From Mesocentrotus franciscanus (lineage: Eukaryota; Echinodermata; Echinoidea; Camarodonta; Strongylocentrotidae), in NCBI GenBank assembly GCA_037976565.1, contig CP137685.1, forward strand, positions 19,332,449 to 19,396,448: a stretch of DNA of 64,000 bases, given 5' to 3'. The translations under genes and the position numbers were made by a program. The number at the start of each line of letters is the position of its first letter. Within the stretch, counting starts at the first letter, position 1. The notes beneath the pieces are model-generated. The model had not been told where the DNA came from. It did not search any database and saw only the letters and a program-made list of their open reading frames with translations. This document shows, one piece after another, positions 19,784-33,500 of this stretch.

Positions 19784-20283
19784 NNNNNNNNNNNNNNNNN
19801 NNNNNNNNNNNNNNNNNNNNNNNNNNNNNNNNNNNNNNNNNNNNNNNNNNNNNNNNNNNNNNNNNNNNNNNNNNNNNNNNNNNNNNNNNNNNNNNNNNNN
19901 NNNNNNNNNNNNNNNNNNNNNNNNNNNNNNNNNNNNNNNNNNNNNNNNNNNNNNNNNNNNNNNNNNNNNNNNNNNNNNNNNNNNNNNNNNNNNNNNNNNN
20001 NNNNNNNNNNNNNNNNNNNNNNNNNNNNNNNNNNNNNNNNNNNNNNNNNNNNNNNNNNNNNNNNNNNNNNNNNNNNNNNNNNNNNNNNNNNNNNNNNNNN
20101 NNNNNNNNNNNNNNNNNNNNNNNNNNNNNNNNNNNNNNNNNNNNNNNNNNNNNNNNNNNNNNNNNNNNNNNNNNNNNNNNNNNNNNNNNNNNNNNNNNNN
20201 NNNNNNNNNNNNNNNNNNNNNNNNNNNNNNNNNNNNNNNNNNNNNNNNNNNNNNNNNNNNNNNNNNNNNNNNNNNNNNNNNNN
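19784..20283. other. Assembly gap, 500 N
   Basis: Exactly 500 unknown bases, a typical placeholder size. Both flanks carry nearly the same roughly 75-base sequence (see findings). Confidence 1.
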
Positions 20284-21537
20284 GTTTAACAAAACTTGTC
20301 ATCAGTGACAAATGTCAGTTTTTGTTATAAGCTACTGAAATCCTTACTTTGATTGGTTATCAGCAGATTTGTCACTGATTTTTTAATTTGTCATTGAAAA
20401 AGGTTTTGTGAACTGAACATCCCCAGATCTATCATTTGTTTAATTTTTTTCATCACATGAATGAAGAAACTAGACAAAATGAAGATTAAAACTTAATAAT
20501 AAAAAAGAAAGTAGAAAAGGAAATACACATTCGTTATTTTTCATTTATTTTCCTTCTTATAACACAGAGAAATACCGTGCATTTATTTATTTCAATATAT
20601 AACTTCATTTTTCAAACAAAAGCAAACAAAAACTTGACTGGCACTTGGTGACATGGGTACAAAGAACAAAATTAGAAATAATTCTAAAATGGGTTTCAGA
20701 ATTTCTTACATCAGCGAGATAGAAATTAATAGATTACGGAATTAATGCGTTCGAATAGAAACGTAGTGGTTTTGTGGTGCTTACATACACTTTCGACATA
20801 CTACAAGCAGTGCTTCATAACCAATGATAATACTGCGATGCAAGTATCGACTTTTGCAGATATTACTAACACACCGGGAAAACAGTTTTTTAATTATCAT
20901 TTCCGCTTAACTACAGGCTGATATATAGAAACATGTAATTTGTTCCTCTTATATCCTTGTGTTCTTACGGATATATTCACAACATATTGAATACAAACAT
21001 CACTGAAGTAATACTTTGCATTCAAACATAATCATATTATACTTATTTCATTAGAAAGCGAGTTTCCGAGTTAACTGATGAACATCACACACAAGAAACA
21101 TGCAAGGCAAACAACAAACCTTTTCAAAGTAAATTAAACTAACCGCTGTTTCCCAAACTGAATACCAATAGGAAACAAAAATTATCTGTGCAAACGCTCT
21201 TTACAGACTGTGATAAATCATGCATGCATTTAACGTCTAAGAACAGACCGGCACCAACAAATAAACATTTTGTTGCAGTCAATGCGCAGACAATCGATAA
21301 GTTTACCCAATAGAATGTTCTTTCTTTCTTACAATTTATAATTCGTAATTTTATTCCCCTCTTTTTTTTCTTCCCCTCTTTTTGTTCTTCAACACAGCCG
21401 ACGTCATTTACCATTTGGTACATAAGTCAAAACCGATTCTAGTATTATCTTCGCCCCTACAATTATTTCGAGAGTGCAAGTTGTGTAGATAAGTTGTTGC
21501 GGTGTCGGGCAAGTCTAAGACAAATTTTGAGTTGTTG
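20284..21537. other. Intergenic, no gene seen
   Basis: The first 130 bases form the right part of a TIR element (TCATCAGTGACAAATG ... GGTTTTGTGAAC). The rest is AT-rich with nothing recognised. Confidence 0.4.
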
Positions 21538-21869
21538 AGGGAAGTCCACCCTGATAATTTGGTTGGTATTAATAAAAACGAAAAAAACGAGAGAAACACA
21601 TAAATAAAAATTTGAGGAATATCCTATTAAAACTAAGAAATCTTTTGAAAGTTGTCATCAGTGAAACACAAATTGGCAACACTGTGACGTATCTTGCGAG
21701 GTCCTCTCCAATTTGCTTTGTACAGGAAATGTCATAAACTTTAGTATTCTTAGTTATTGATCACGGAATAGATTTCTCTCATACATGGGTTGGATAAAAA
21801 CATATTTGCAATAATTATAGTAAGGGTGCATCTTTTGAAAAATAACTTAATATCAGGGTGGACTTCCCC
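21538..21869. mobile_element. MITE with TIR GGGAAGTCCACCCTGATA
   Basis: Complete copy: left GGGAAGTCCACCCTGATAA, right TATCAGGGTGGACTTCCCC. The interior includes GTATCTTGCGAGGTCCTCTC. Relatives occur at 39537, 39880, 40236-40610 and 50632. Confidence 0.88.
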
Positions 21870-22373
21870 GCGAGTGACTCCAGTAGAAAAGGGATGCATG
21901 CGATTCGAATGCGTTTTAAAAGTACTAAAGTTAACTGTTTGTGCTAAAAGGAAATTTTTAAACTTATCCTCTAAGCACAGGCTTTAAAAAGATCTGCGTT
22001 CAGATCTGCGTTCAGATCTGAACCTGAACCGTTTATTTCATAACGATGGTCGCCCCTATAAGATTAGTAGATGTATTTATCTTAACAAACATGCCAAGTG
22101 CTTTGTGCAAGGCTTTCATGATAGTGATTTGTTATTTGTTATTTTTTTAAATAGAAAATTGATTTATACAATGAATATCCACTATGATTTAGAATGAGTA
22201 GTTGTCAGCTATCGAAAGTGACAACCTTTGTTGAAGCTTGAAAGAAAATTTTGAAAGGAATGATGAAACTCTAATGAAATAGTCCATTACAAGGAACATA
22301 TTCAGGTGCTACTGTTTTACAGACAAATCTCAGAAAATGCAGATTCTTGAAGTGAGTCTCGTACGACAATCGA

Positions 22374-22442
22374 ATTTCTCGTCTATATACATGTATTTCT
22401 CGTCTATATACATGTATTTCTCGTCTATATACATGTATTTTA
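22374..22442. repeat. Three tandem copies of a 22-bp unit
   Basis: TTTCTCGTCTATATACATGT occurs three times without change, indicating recent slippage. Confidence 0.9.
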
Positions 22443-22769
22443 TCGAATATCCTCAATAGGACAATTAACTCCTTTTCCCCCAAATGACATCACCATAAAT
22501 TTACTACACAACATTGTTTCAATTATCTATAAAGTCAGTAGGTAATCATTAACCTAATGTCCCGTACGAAATATATACAGTAGCCCAATGACCCGAATGC
22601 AAAATATTAAACGGTATTTACACTTTGCTATAGAGAAAACATATACTTGTAAACTCTTTCGATATTAGCGTTCTATTCAAATACAACAGAAAGACGAAAG
22701 CAAAACAGCTTTTCTCGATCATTGCAAATGATCTCTAAAAGACTAACCATTCATCGATATCATTCATGT

Positions 22770-22774
<5 letters not shown>

Positions 22775-22806
<32 letters not shown>
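22775..22806. repeat. AT microsatellite
   Basis: Pure (AT)n run. Confidence 0.95.
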
Positions 22807-22810
<4 letters not shown>

Positions 22811-23444
22811 ATATATGTCTGATGGTTAGGACTTTGGGTAAGAAACAAGTCATCTAACAAAATGAAACCCATTTACAAGTATACAAGAAAATAAATGATC
22901 TCTACAAAAGCATTCCATTACACTGCCCGTCTGTGCCCGATCGCGTATACCTGGAACATAAAGATACCTGCTGCGTCTTTGAAAATCGTTCTTTCCCAGT
23001 ACTTGCATTTGAATACTTATCTAAATCAAGACTTTCAAAAAAAATATCCAAAATTGTTCATTTCATTCTTGTGACCCGCTATCCACTATTAGAACCCAAC
23101 TAAAGACATACTTTGCTTTCACCTAGTCAGTCACCTTTGATTAGGCAACTAGATATTTGCGCTCTACAAATTCCCAGATTGGATTGGAAAGTAGAAAACA
23201 AAAAATACGCAACGAATAATCGCATTCTTATCTGGCATTTTCATCAACATCTGCCAACTATATATGAGGAGACGCGCATCTCAAATAAATAATAAAGCAA
23301 ATAAGCAAGACACATGTCTAGATCCCTAAAAGCTTGACGTAAGTTTGACGCAAGCCCGTTGAACATGAAGTGTCACTTCGATTGCGTTATTACCTATGTC
23401 TATGAGTTAGTGAAAACGTCAGTAACTATACTGTATATACTCTA

Positions 23445-23680
23445 ATGATGATTATAATTTTGTTTACACAGGGAAGCCTCACCAGCATCAATGCTGTTCT
23501 TCCCGAGGGCCCTGCAATTATTATTACCGAAGCAATTTAATTGCCAGGTGCATATTTTAAACCCAAGTGACGAATATCAAATGCGGATTACTGTCTTACC
23601 AACGGACATTAGTGCCGTCCTGGGAATCGAATCCTCAACCCTTGGATTGAGAAACAAGTGAATGAACCACTACACCTATT
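23445..23680 (-). mobile_element. tRNA-derived SINE, second copy
   Basis: It matches the copy at 3293-3510: the degenerate tRNA-like head on the right is followed leftward by a GCAGGGCCCTCGGGAAGAAC-like tail. The B box has decayed (GGATTCGATTCCC). Confidence 0.7.
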
Positions 23681-24161
23681 CACCTCCACAAACCAAATAA
23701 CTCACAGCAATGTTTACACTCTTAATTCTGAATTCACTTTCTGTACAATGCCACTCTCGCATAGCGCATCAAAGATTGCGCCAGTCGCTGACGCATTCAT
23801 AGTCACCGAAATGACGCCTCATGTGCACTGCAGGCGCCCCATGCAGTAAAATCTTATGTACTTTTCTTGGGGCTTGTTGGATGGACTATCGTTGGTTTGT
23901 GTAGATACAATAACCTGGCAAACCAGTTTTCATTCAACACCGATTTTCGGACAAATCCGAAACCTTTTGCCTAGGCATTGCATCCCTGCCTATTCATTTC
24001 CAATGGCTTCTTATAATACGAAATAAACATGTTGGAAAATCATTTCAGATATACTTTTAATGACGTTGAATGGAGCTTATAGAGGAAGGGTTAAATAGAT
24101 AAAACCCCTTAATCTAATCAATATTCAGTCCTTATTCTACAAAAAGGGTCTCATTTTGAAC

Positions 24162-24588
24162 CTAATCACAATGGGTATTCTCCCCCGTGCGTTGCTTGCG
24201 AGCCAGTATGATGTCTGGTGCGATCAGCTTACGATTCGTGACCTGGCCGAACCAGGCCATGACGTCGATGAATATCGACGTTGGGTTGATACGCCAGCCG
24301 AACTCGCCGGTCCGGTAATCGTTGGGGAACACGTGGTGGTAGTTGTGCCAGCCTTCGCCCAGGGCTAAGGTGGTGACGAACGGGTTCTCGGCCGGTTGGA
24401 TGGTGTAGTCGTATGGGTGTTGGCCCCACATGTGAGCAGCACTGTTGACCAACCACGTGGCGTTCAGATTGAGGCAGTAGCGGAGTAGACCGCAGACCAG
24501 GTAAGCGTTCATCCCAGACTCGCCCCAGTAAGTTGGTACGTAGGACGGTATGACGAAGCAGAATAATATAACAAGAGGCAGGTAAAAC
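24162..24588 (-). CDS. SCD: SCD exon 4: last membrane pair, histidine box 3, stop
   Basis: The exon encodes 142 residues from [18 protein letters not shown] to the C-terminus NTHCD and a TAG stop at 24162-24164. It carries [11 protein letters not shown], the third box HNYHH, and [11 protein letters not shown] near the end. The acceptor is CATCCCAG. No clear AATAAA on the minus strand was seen in the first few hundred bases beyond the stop. Confidence 0.95.
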
Positions 24589-27500
24589 CTGGGATGAGAG
24601 TAAGAAAAAAAATAAGAGATTCAAAAATCGCATTTAAACACTCACCTCTTTGGAGCGCAGTGACTCCACGTATAAGGGAAGGGTCCAATGCAGTGACCAG
24701 CTGACACTCCGCCGTTCATATTTTGTTTATTATTCTATAGATTACCGAAAAATTCTTTAGATTGTTAAACATGTACCAACATCTGTTTTTATTGATTTAC
24801 GTCTCACTAAGGTCTAGATGATTTAGGCTTACTTTGCGAAGTATCTTCACTTTCCCCATATTCCAGGAGGACTAAATATTCACGTGTGACCGTATCAGGA
24901 CAGTTGCCCCCTGGACAATCACTTCCCCCCCTAAAATTACCTTCCGGAAAACTACCCCCCTGCAAAATTAAACCACAAGGACACCCTCCCGAGGACAATT
25001 ACCCCCCCCCCCTCTCCAGGAAAACCAAGGAAAACCACCCCCGAGGAAAATTACCGCCCCCGAAAATTACCCCTGTTCGGAAGTCCACCCTGATAATAAG
25101 TTGGTTTTAATAACAGTAGATTTTGTGTGTGTGTGTGTGTGGGGGTAATTGTCCTTGGGGTTATTTTCCGGGGGTAATTTTCCGGGGTAATTGGCCGGGG
25201 ATGATTGTCCAGGGGGTAATTGTCCTAGAACCACGTGTAATACTGTAAGTGAAGTCGTGCCGGTGCAGATGCCAATGGTGACTGCCAAATATAGCATCAA
25301 AATCATATAACATCTGGCAGAGAGTATACGAGAATATTTCATACTTTTTGTTTCAACTTTACCCTTTAACACAAGACCTCCTGATTACATAAGTGATTAT
25401 TCAATAATAATTTCCACAGCATTTTAATTTCAATCACTGTCAATCTTAAAAGATTCTCAAATTGAATAAAATTTTAGAAAATATACAATGCATTTGGAAA
25501 AAAAAATTCATGCAAGGAAATGTATGAATCAGTACAAAATCAGAAGAATAAATCAGAGAATCAAGCATCAGAAGCCTACTAAAGCTTGACAATTTAATGG
25601 TCCTTTAAATTGGCAAATACCGTGACAATATCAGAAATATAAATATTTAAGCGAAGAAACAAAATATCTATCAACTTTTCGTCTTTCTCTAATTTTCTAA
25701 AGAAATGAATATGAATCGCACATGTGTCACATTGTATGGGGAAACGTATTAGAATGTTTCAAGCACCACGTACTGATTATATTAAGAACTTGACAGAAGA
25801 GTTTTTCTCACTTATTTCACTTCTACAAACAGGGGGACGCGAAAATCAAACTAATAGCTAGCCTGATGTTAATAATGGCGGACTATCCTTTGATCTTTGT
25901 ATCAGCACATGAAGTTCTTAAAATATTATTCTCTTGAGAGGTAATTCAGCTTACTTTATTGACGAATCAAGTTGAACTTCATGTTTTGTATGATAAGTGT
26001 GGCTGCATGACTTGTCTGCGTGATCTATTTTCCCCCGTTTCAATCGCAGTTATGGTACAAACATGAAAAATGTGATACCTCATGAAAGGTGTTTGAATTC
26101 GTGCTTATCATGCCTAAGAAGTTCTTACAAAGTTACAATATTATTTATGTAAGAAGTAGTTTGGCTTGCTTTATTGACGAATCAAGTTGAACTTCATGTT
26201 TTGTATGATAAGTGTGGCTGCATGACTTGGCTGCGTGATCCATTTTGTGTATTCTTGCATTGCAGTTATGATACAAACATGACAAATATAATACCTCATA
26301 AAAGGTATTTGGCTTCGTGTTTGAATTCGTGCTTATCATGCGCAAATTACACAACTTGAAGGTTCCGTATCACTTTTGCATAATAAAAACAATATGACAT
26401 TTGACATGGATCAGAACCGGAAAAAAATGCTGGAAATTTTACCATCATGCGGTGGGACAGCATTTCGAACAAAATTTTCAACACTAAAAATACAATTGCA
26501 GAGGCAATTACACACATGTATGCAAGCACGGCTGCACGACTTGCACGACTGTTTCAGCTACTGCAATCTATAACTATTATTAATTACACACATGTATGCA
26601 AGCACGGCTGTGCGATGTCATTTGAATAGGGTTCAAAATTACCGCGCCGCTGATAACGGAGAGTTTAACTACCGAAAACCGATGAGCCGATTTCCATTCA
26701 CAAACATTTGAGAAAAGTTGTTAAACGGTATTTTCCTTTATAAAACGCTGTAGTTCACCATTTTAGTACTGCAGAAAATGCACCTTTAAATAGGACGAAC
26801 TTAATAGGACCCCTCAATTAGCTGAGCATGGCTATTCATCCATCACACGTTTCTCACTTATGTCATTTATATGTTGTCATTTATATGTTGTTTCATATCG
26901 GCGAATGAATTTAAATCAAATTAAATCAAATCAGATTTACCTTCTCTGAATTCTCACAACTGGATCTTCCATAAGATCGGAGAAATCGAGTTTCTTTCCG
27001 CTTTCACAGACATCCGGGTGTTTCTTGACCAGGAGCCAGCCGATGTGGGCGAAGAAGAATCCTCGTAGTGCATTGTGTGGATCGGCGTCGGTCTCGGAGA
27101 ACTTATGATGCACTCGATGATCACGGGCCCAGTCGTATATATCATTCTGAACAATAATAAAGACCAAAATATTATTATAATACACTATAATTATTATTAT
27201 CGAATCTTAATATTTCCCTTTCTTCTGCAATTCTTATTCCTATTCTTTACAATCCTTGTTTCATATTTAGGCCCTCTCATTTTACATTGTTATTATTTTA
27301 ATGTCTGTCATATCTACACTCCTCTCGAAAAAAATCTTGCTATTTACCATATTCATTATACTTTCACCTCATTTCATTCATTTTCACTTGCTCTCTCTCT
27401 CTCTCACTCTCAACAATACCCCTCACCTAAAAAAATACAGATGTTATGATAAGGTTTTGGCAAGGAAGTGGAGGAACTGTTACTGCTCAAATCTCTTTTT

Positions 27501-30500
27501 TGGTACTGACTACCTATGAATTTACATCAAATTAAATTGTTTTTTTATTGAAACAAAATTGTATATTCTAAGCTATATCGAAGGTACTTAACAATAAACG
27601 TATAATGTTCTTCCCAGATAAAAAACATTTTTGATTCTATAAGGTCTACTAGAACAAATTGCAAAGACTTTCAGAAAATCAACTTAGGTGATTTCAATAG
27701 CCTTGTGTTTCACCCATTGCGATGTGTGAAAAGGTTCTAGGACAATTACCCCTGGGCAATCACCCCCGGTCATTTACCCACTGGGCAATCACCCCGGCCA
27801 ATTACCAGCAAGAGATTTACCCCTGGAAAGTTATCGCCCGGACAATTACCCCCCGAGGACAACCACCCAACGAGGACAATTACCCCCCGGAAAATTAGCC
27901 CCTTGGACAATCAACCCCACCCCCCCCCCCTCGAAGACAATTATTACCCCCAAAAAAGAAGCTTTTATCAGGGTGGACTTCCACTTGAATGAACTGTACA
28001 GGGGATAATTTTCGGGGTGTATTTTCCTCGGGTGGAGGTGGTTGTCCTTGGGGGCTATTATCGGGGGTAGTTTTCCGCGGGGTTAATGTCCAGGGGGGTG
28101 ATTGTCCAGGGGTAATTGTCCTAATACGGTGTGAAAATAACAATGAGGCATTACATAATCCGAACATGTTTTTATAGGCAATACATTGATATAATAGGGT
28201 AATGAAATTACCTTAAAGCTCCTCTAAAGTGCTGGGGCCCCAATAAGGCCTCCTCCCCTCCCCAAATTTGATGACAACATTTCAAACCCAATTTTTGTAT
28301 TCTTACATCTATATTCGTCTTCAAACAAATTTATTTTGAGAATCCTTGCAGAATTCAGTGTTAAATGTCATCCTCTTTCATTTCATTGTACAATTGAAGT
28401 GAAATTTGGCCCTAAATTTTGGGGCTCCCAACACTTTAGAGAGCCTTTAAGATGATTTGTTCAAGGATACCAATCTCCTAAAAAAATAATTTGTGTATTG
28501 CTAGAATACATGTATAACATCAACCTCAAAAGACTTAACCTTGCATTATGATTTCGGTAAACGGTTAAGGAGTATGAAGAAAATATAGGATAACATAAGG
28601 CCCCATGTAAAGGGCTCGCACAGAACCCTGGTCAGACTTGGGCTCCGTGCGCGCCCTATTCTATGCGAGTGCGTACGCGTGCCTTAACTAGTCCACTTAA
28701 AGGTACTATGTCCCATTTGCAGGCCCAAAAAATGAAAAGGTTAAATTCCAACGGCATTTGAAAGACAATACTAATTTAGAACTTCCTAAAAAAGGGGCTT
28801 GAAAATGTCTTTAAGTGGGAAAATAACGACTATTAGTTGTCGAATCGACTTAGGAGCTATAGAGCCAGTAAGTAATAGTCTGATTTTTCAGACCATTGTA
28901 CCGAATGGTCGTACGTTTTATGCTGCGCAAAGATTCAATCAGTTTAATTTTGGCCATTACAAGAAGTGGGTTATTGATGTAGACAAATGCTCATGTACCC
29001 TTTACAGCTCATTTTATGTATGTTATTACCAAAGATGAAAAAGCCAGTCAGTCACTCAATAGTGTCTGACAGTGAAGTCTAGCAAGTAAACGGGTTTCCT
29101 TGCATAATTTGAATGTTAGGACACTGCTAACGTTTAAATTTCACAGATAGGACATACATGACATATTCATAATTCCTGCAAAGTTCTACAGAATTTGATG
29201 TTGGCTGCAAAAGGGACATAGTATCTTTAACAAGACGTTTTACTGTTCAATGAGAATGTATTTAAATTGCAATATCTCTTTGTAGAAGTAATATTTGATA
29301 CTCAAATATAGAATACAGTATAGACACAACCCTTACATCAAGAGCAAAACATATTACGGTGATTGGTACACTTTAAGTCTTTGGGATCGTGCTCTGAGCG
29401 TGAGTACCTGGAAAGCCATTGTCTGGCACATGCCTAGGAAGGTACGCAGAGGAAGCTTTGCCTTGTAGGATCGGTGAGCCCAAAGTCTGTGCGCTCCTGC
29501 TGTGATTCCAAGACCAGTAAGGAAGTACAGGAACACAGCTGAATAAAGTGGATAAGATAAATCAATAACAATGAATCAATCAATGAATGAATGCTCAAAG
29601 AATGAATGAATGAACCAGTCAGTTAACTGATCAGCCAACCGATTAATCAAATAAATCAATCAAGTAAGCAAACAACATTACTGGTCAATTAATAATTTGT
29701 TAATCAATATCCGGAAAAGCCAGGACGGCTTGTACACTCTCCCCAGACCGGTCAGTATTAGAATTATATGAAAATCGCATGAGTTAAATGATCAAGATAA
29801 TTTATAAAATGGGTAGAATTCCTGCGATCTGATTGGTCAATTACGGCCTAGATTTTTGTACTGGCTGCACGCGGTATCAACACGATATTATGCAATATCG
29901 GGAATCGATGTTAAGGAAGTCATTTGTTTTCATCCATTGCACTAACAACAGTCGAATTATGCAAATTTAAAAATCATGCTTTCCGGTAATTACCGGATGC
30001 ATGGCTATGGCAAAGCATGCGTCCGGTTATTACCGGAAGTTTTTGCCATGCAGCCGGTGAATCTGTAAAATACAGATTTTTGTATTTCTTGAAGATTTTA
30101 TAAAACAGATGGTGCACAGGTTTAATTCGTGGGTCGGTGGAAGTGTGTACACGCAGTACGTTCGAATTCGGTATAAAACCATTCAAAGGTACCTTGTGCA
30201 CACAATTCCTACCGACCCACTCAAACCTGTGCATCATGTGTATACAACTAATCAATCAATCATCATCAATCAATCAATGAATGAATGAATCATTCAGTCA
30301 GTCAGTGAGGTGAGGTGTAAGTTGATCACAATCAAACAATGCCTTGAAGAATAGTCATGTTCAGATGGGGTTTCCTAGTCGGCGTAAGTTAATCCCTGCA
30401 GCAGTAAATATCTCATGAATATTTTGACTTATACTAACAGTTGTCCACACCCTCTTACTCGGACCATGGACCTACTATTAAGTAGGTCCATGCTCGACCA

Positions 30501-33500
30501 ACTTGCCACGATTAAATTAACACGACCTTACACCGACCCAGCGTAACTTCCGGAAGTGGTGGCGCCCGCACTAGTCGACCTCAACCCACCTTCCGCATCT
30601 AAACCGCGCGAAATCTGATTTTCGATTGTAAACAAACAACCCTCGTGAAAGGTCACAGATGCCAAGTGAGAGCATCCACACGGTCAACTTACGCTACCCT
30701 CTAGTCTCAAAGGTAGGCGTAGCTATCACGACCACCGTTCAGACGATCACTACTCCGACCTTTACGCCGACCTCACCATATTTACGCCAACTAGCTCTTA
30801 ACACGACCTTACCCCAACAAAAATTGCCATCGTCTGAACAAGACTAGTGAACACAAGGCCTGGGTAAGATATTATTAAGATTTAATCAATCAATCAATCA
30901 ATCAATCAATAAAGTGGTCGCTAAAAAGGTGAAAATTCAAACTGATAACTGCTTCTACCAATATCTGAAGTGAAGTTCTGAACAAAACCAGGAACATTGG
31001 TCACAAATATTCCATACTGTGTCTGTGTTTCTTTCTGCTAAAAAACACTTCCATGTCATCAGTAAGTTTCATTAAAGCTGAAGTAGAAGAAGAGGCACTA
31101 CCCCTTCCATGTTTTTATTAGCATGACCATAACCATTACAGTCAAATCTGTCTTAGTGGCTACCTCTCTAAAGGCCATCCAATAGTGGTCGCAATAATTG
31201 CGCCACTCTCGAAGGAAATGCGAGTTGAAGTCTTGTGGAATCTCTCTAGAATGGTCACTTGTCAACTCTTTATGTTTCCTCGGGTGGTCTAACAGACAGG
31301 TTTGACCGTACAGGTTTGTGTTATGTAAGTATTCAAGTTGGCATCACATGTAACCTAGTTTATACCTATTTGTCATAATTGTTGTCACTTTTTAATCCAC
31401 TATTACAAGACAGTGGATTAAAATTCTTATATTGGACAGTTTATTATGTGTTAAGGAAGACATGAAGCGATTTGAAACTGCAAGGAAGAGGCATTATACT
31501 TTTTGTGGAGTGATGTGATAACTAGTTTCCTAAAACTTGCAAATTGTTTTCCATCAGCGGATTTTTCGTAGATAAAACATGAATCTATTTACAGAAGACT
31601 TCTACATCATAATAGGAAACCTCTAAAATACATCATTAATACGGGCGGGAAAATCACGTCTAGACCACCGAAGGCTACAAGCTGATTAGGCCTAGTTTTG
31701 AATAGGGTTTACCACTCCTGTTAGAGGATATTTGACATAACCTCAAATTAAAGGCCATAAGTTTATTTACAGTTCGCATTGTTTGTAGATCTACAAAAGA
31801 CATGTAGATGCATGGATTTTCAAAAGGAAAAGAGCATAATTTATACATCTTGAAAATCTAAATCTACGCCAGATATATCAAAAGAAGCCCCTAAATCAAT
31901 ACTCCAGCAAAAAGCGTAGATATAGGGTACAGTACGTGCCTCCTAAATAAATGGAAGAAAAAGAGATGTCTAGATCGAACAAGGTGAATCGTGTTTTATC
32001 CACGAAAAAAAAATCCACCGATGGAAGAGAGAGAGAGAGAGAGGCTTTGAGAGAGAGAGAGAGACGAGACGAGACAAGACGATTAATAAAGGTTACAGGA
32101 CCCTCTCCACTCATTTCCCATTATTTTAGCTGGTCTTGATAATCGTATTTCGCCCTCCTAGTGAAATCGGTTACCTCCTCCCAAATGATACCAGCGCCGC
32201 CCCAAAGACTAGACGCCACCGACTCGATCAGCAATGTAAGTCCGATCATACATAGATTAGGAGTTTCTCCCTTTCTTTTCTTTTCTTTCTTTCTTTCCTG
32301 TCTTTCTTTACCAGCACAATCACTGACAATGGCGGTTGACCCCAGTAAAGGATGTGTGTGTGTGTGTGTGTGTGCGTGTGTGTGTATGTGTGCATGGGGG
32401 AGTTGCATTAAAGTGATGTTTACGTTGTCTTTAAATCGACAACCATCGCACATTTACTGAACTGAGGGGGCATTCCCAGACTGGTAGCAAAATACCTTTT
32501 ATAATCTTTTATAATCTTCGAATTTGTATGGAAATTGTTCATTATTGGAGTTATTTTCTCTGGATTATAAATCACGAGACATATTCATAAATACTTATTA
32601 ATTCTATCTTGAATCACATTGACAGAATTCTCAGAATTATACCCGTTGCCATTAATAATTCATAATATATACAAAGACGCTCATCATAGTCCTATTGTAT
32701 TCTAACTTTTACCATAATCTAAATAAGTTCAAAATTATGTTGAATATTTATCATTATTGTATTTATATTTATATATACTACTTATATGTATATCGATCTC
32801 ATTATCATTATAATAAATAACAAATTTTTGTTATGACTGCCAGGAGTTTTATGAATCAATAAACGATATCAAATCAAATCGAATCTAATCAAAACGAAAA
32901 TATTATACCATTCTTTCTGAGATTGTGTACACAGAGTTCAAAGTTTGTTTGTCTAGTCTAGTTTCGAGATTGAACATGCTATCGAGTGCACCATACACCA
33001 TATTAAAGAGAAGATATATAACATTAATTTGTGAGCATTCTCCTTCTTTTTATGTCAATTGAAGGATTATTATGGAAGAAATGTCCCTTGAAAAAGATAG
33101 CTCTTCAAATGCCATCATATCAGAAATATGACAAGAAATAGAAATGTGTCGGCCACACTTTCATGCCACACGTTGTGTAGTCCTATATACGACTTCCTGT
33201 GTGCAGTGCATGCATGTGACTTCCAGCAAGATTAAATTAATTTATCATTTCGTTGATTTCAAAACCTCACAGTATTCACAGTATTGTTATGTACTACATA
33301 ATCAACCTTTTCCAGTAGACCCGCCGGTTTACTAACATGTTAAAAAACAACCTGAAAGGTTTGCCCGATATAGCAACAAGTAATGTATGCATAGTGGTTC
33401 CAAGTATTGTAGTTCATTCATTGATAACATGTTAATGGATAACTCGTCACTACGTTCACAGGAAAGGGAAATCCATAAATTTGAAAATGTTAGCAAACCG

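Noticed and set aside
19495..20311. Long reading frames across the N gap
   Set aside because: They consist almost wholly of unknown bases; there is no real protein.
24156..24368. Plus-strand frame over SCD exon 4
   Set aside because: Antisense shadow of the conserved desaturase exon.
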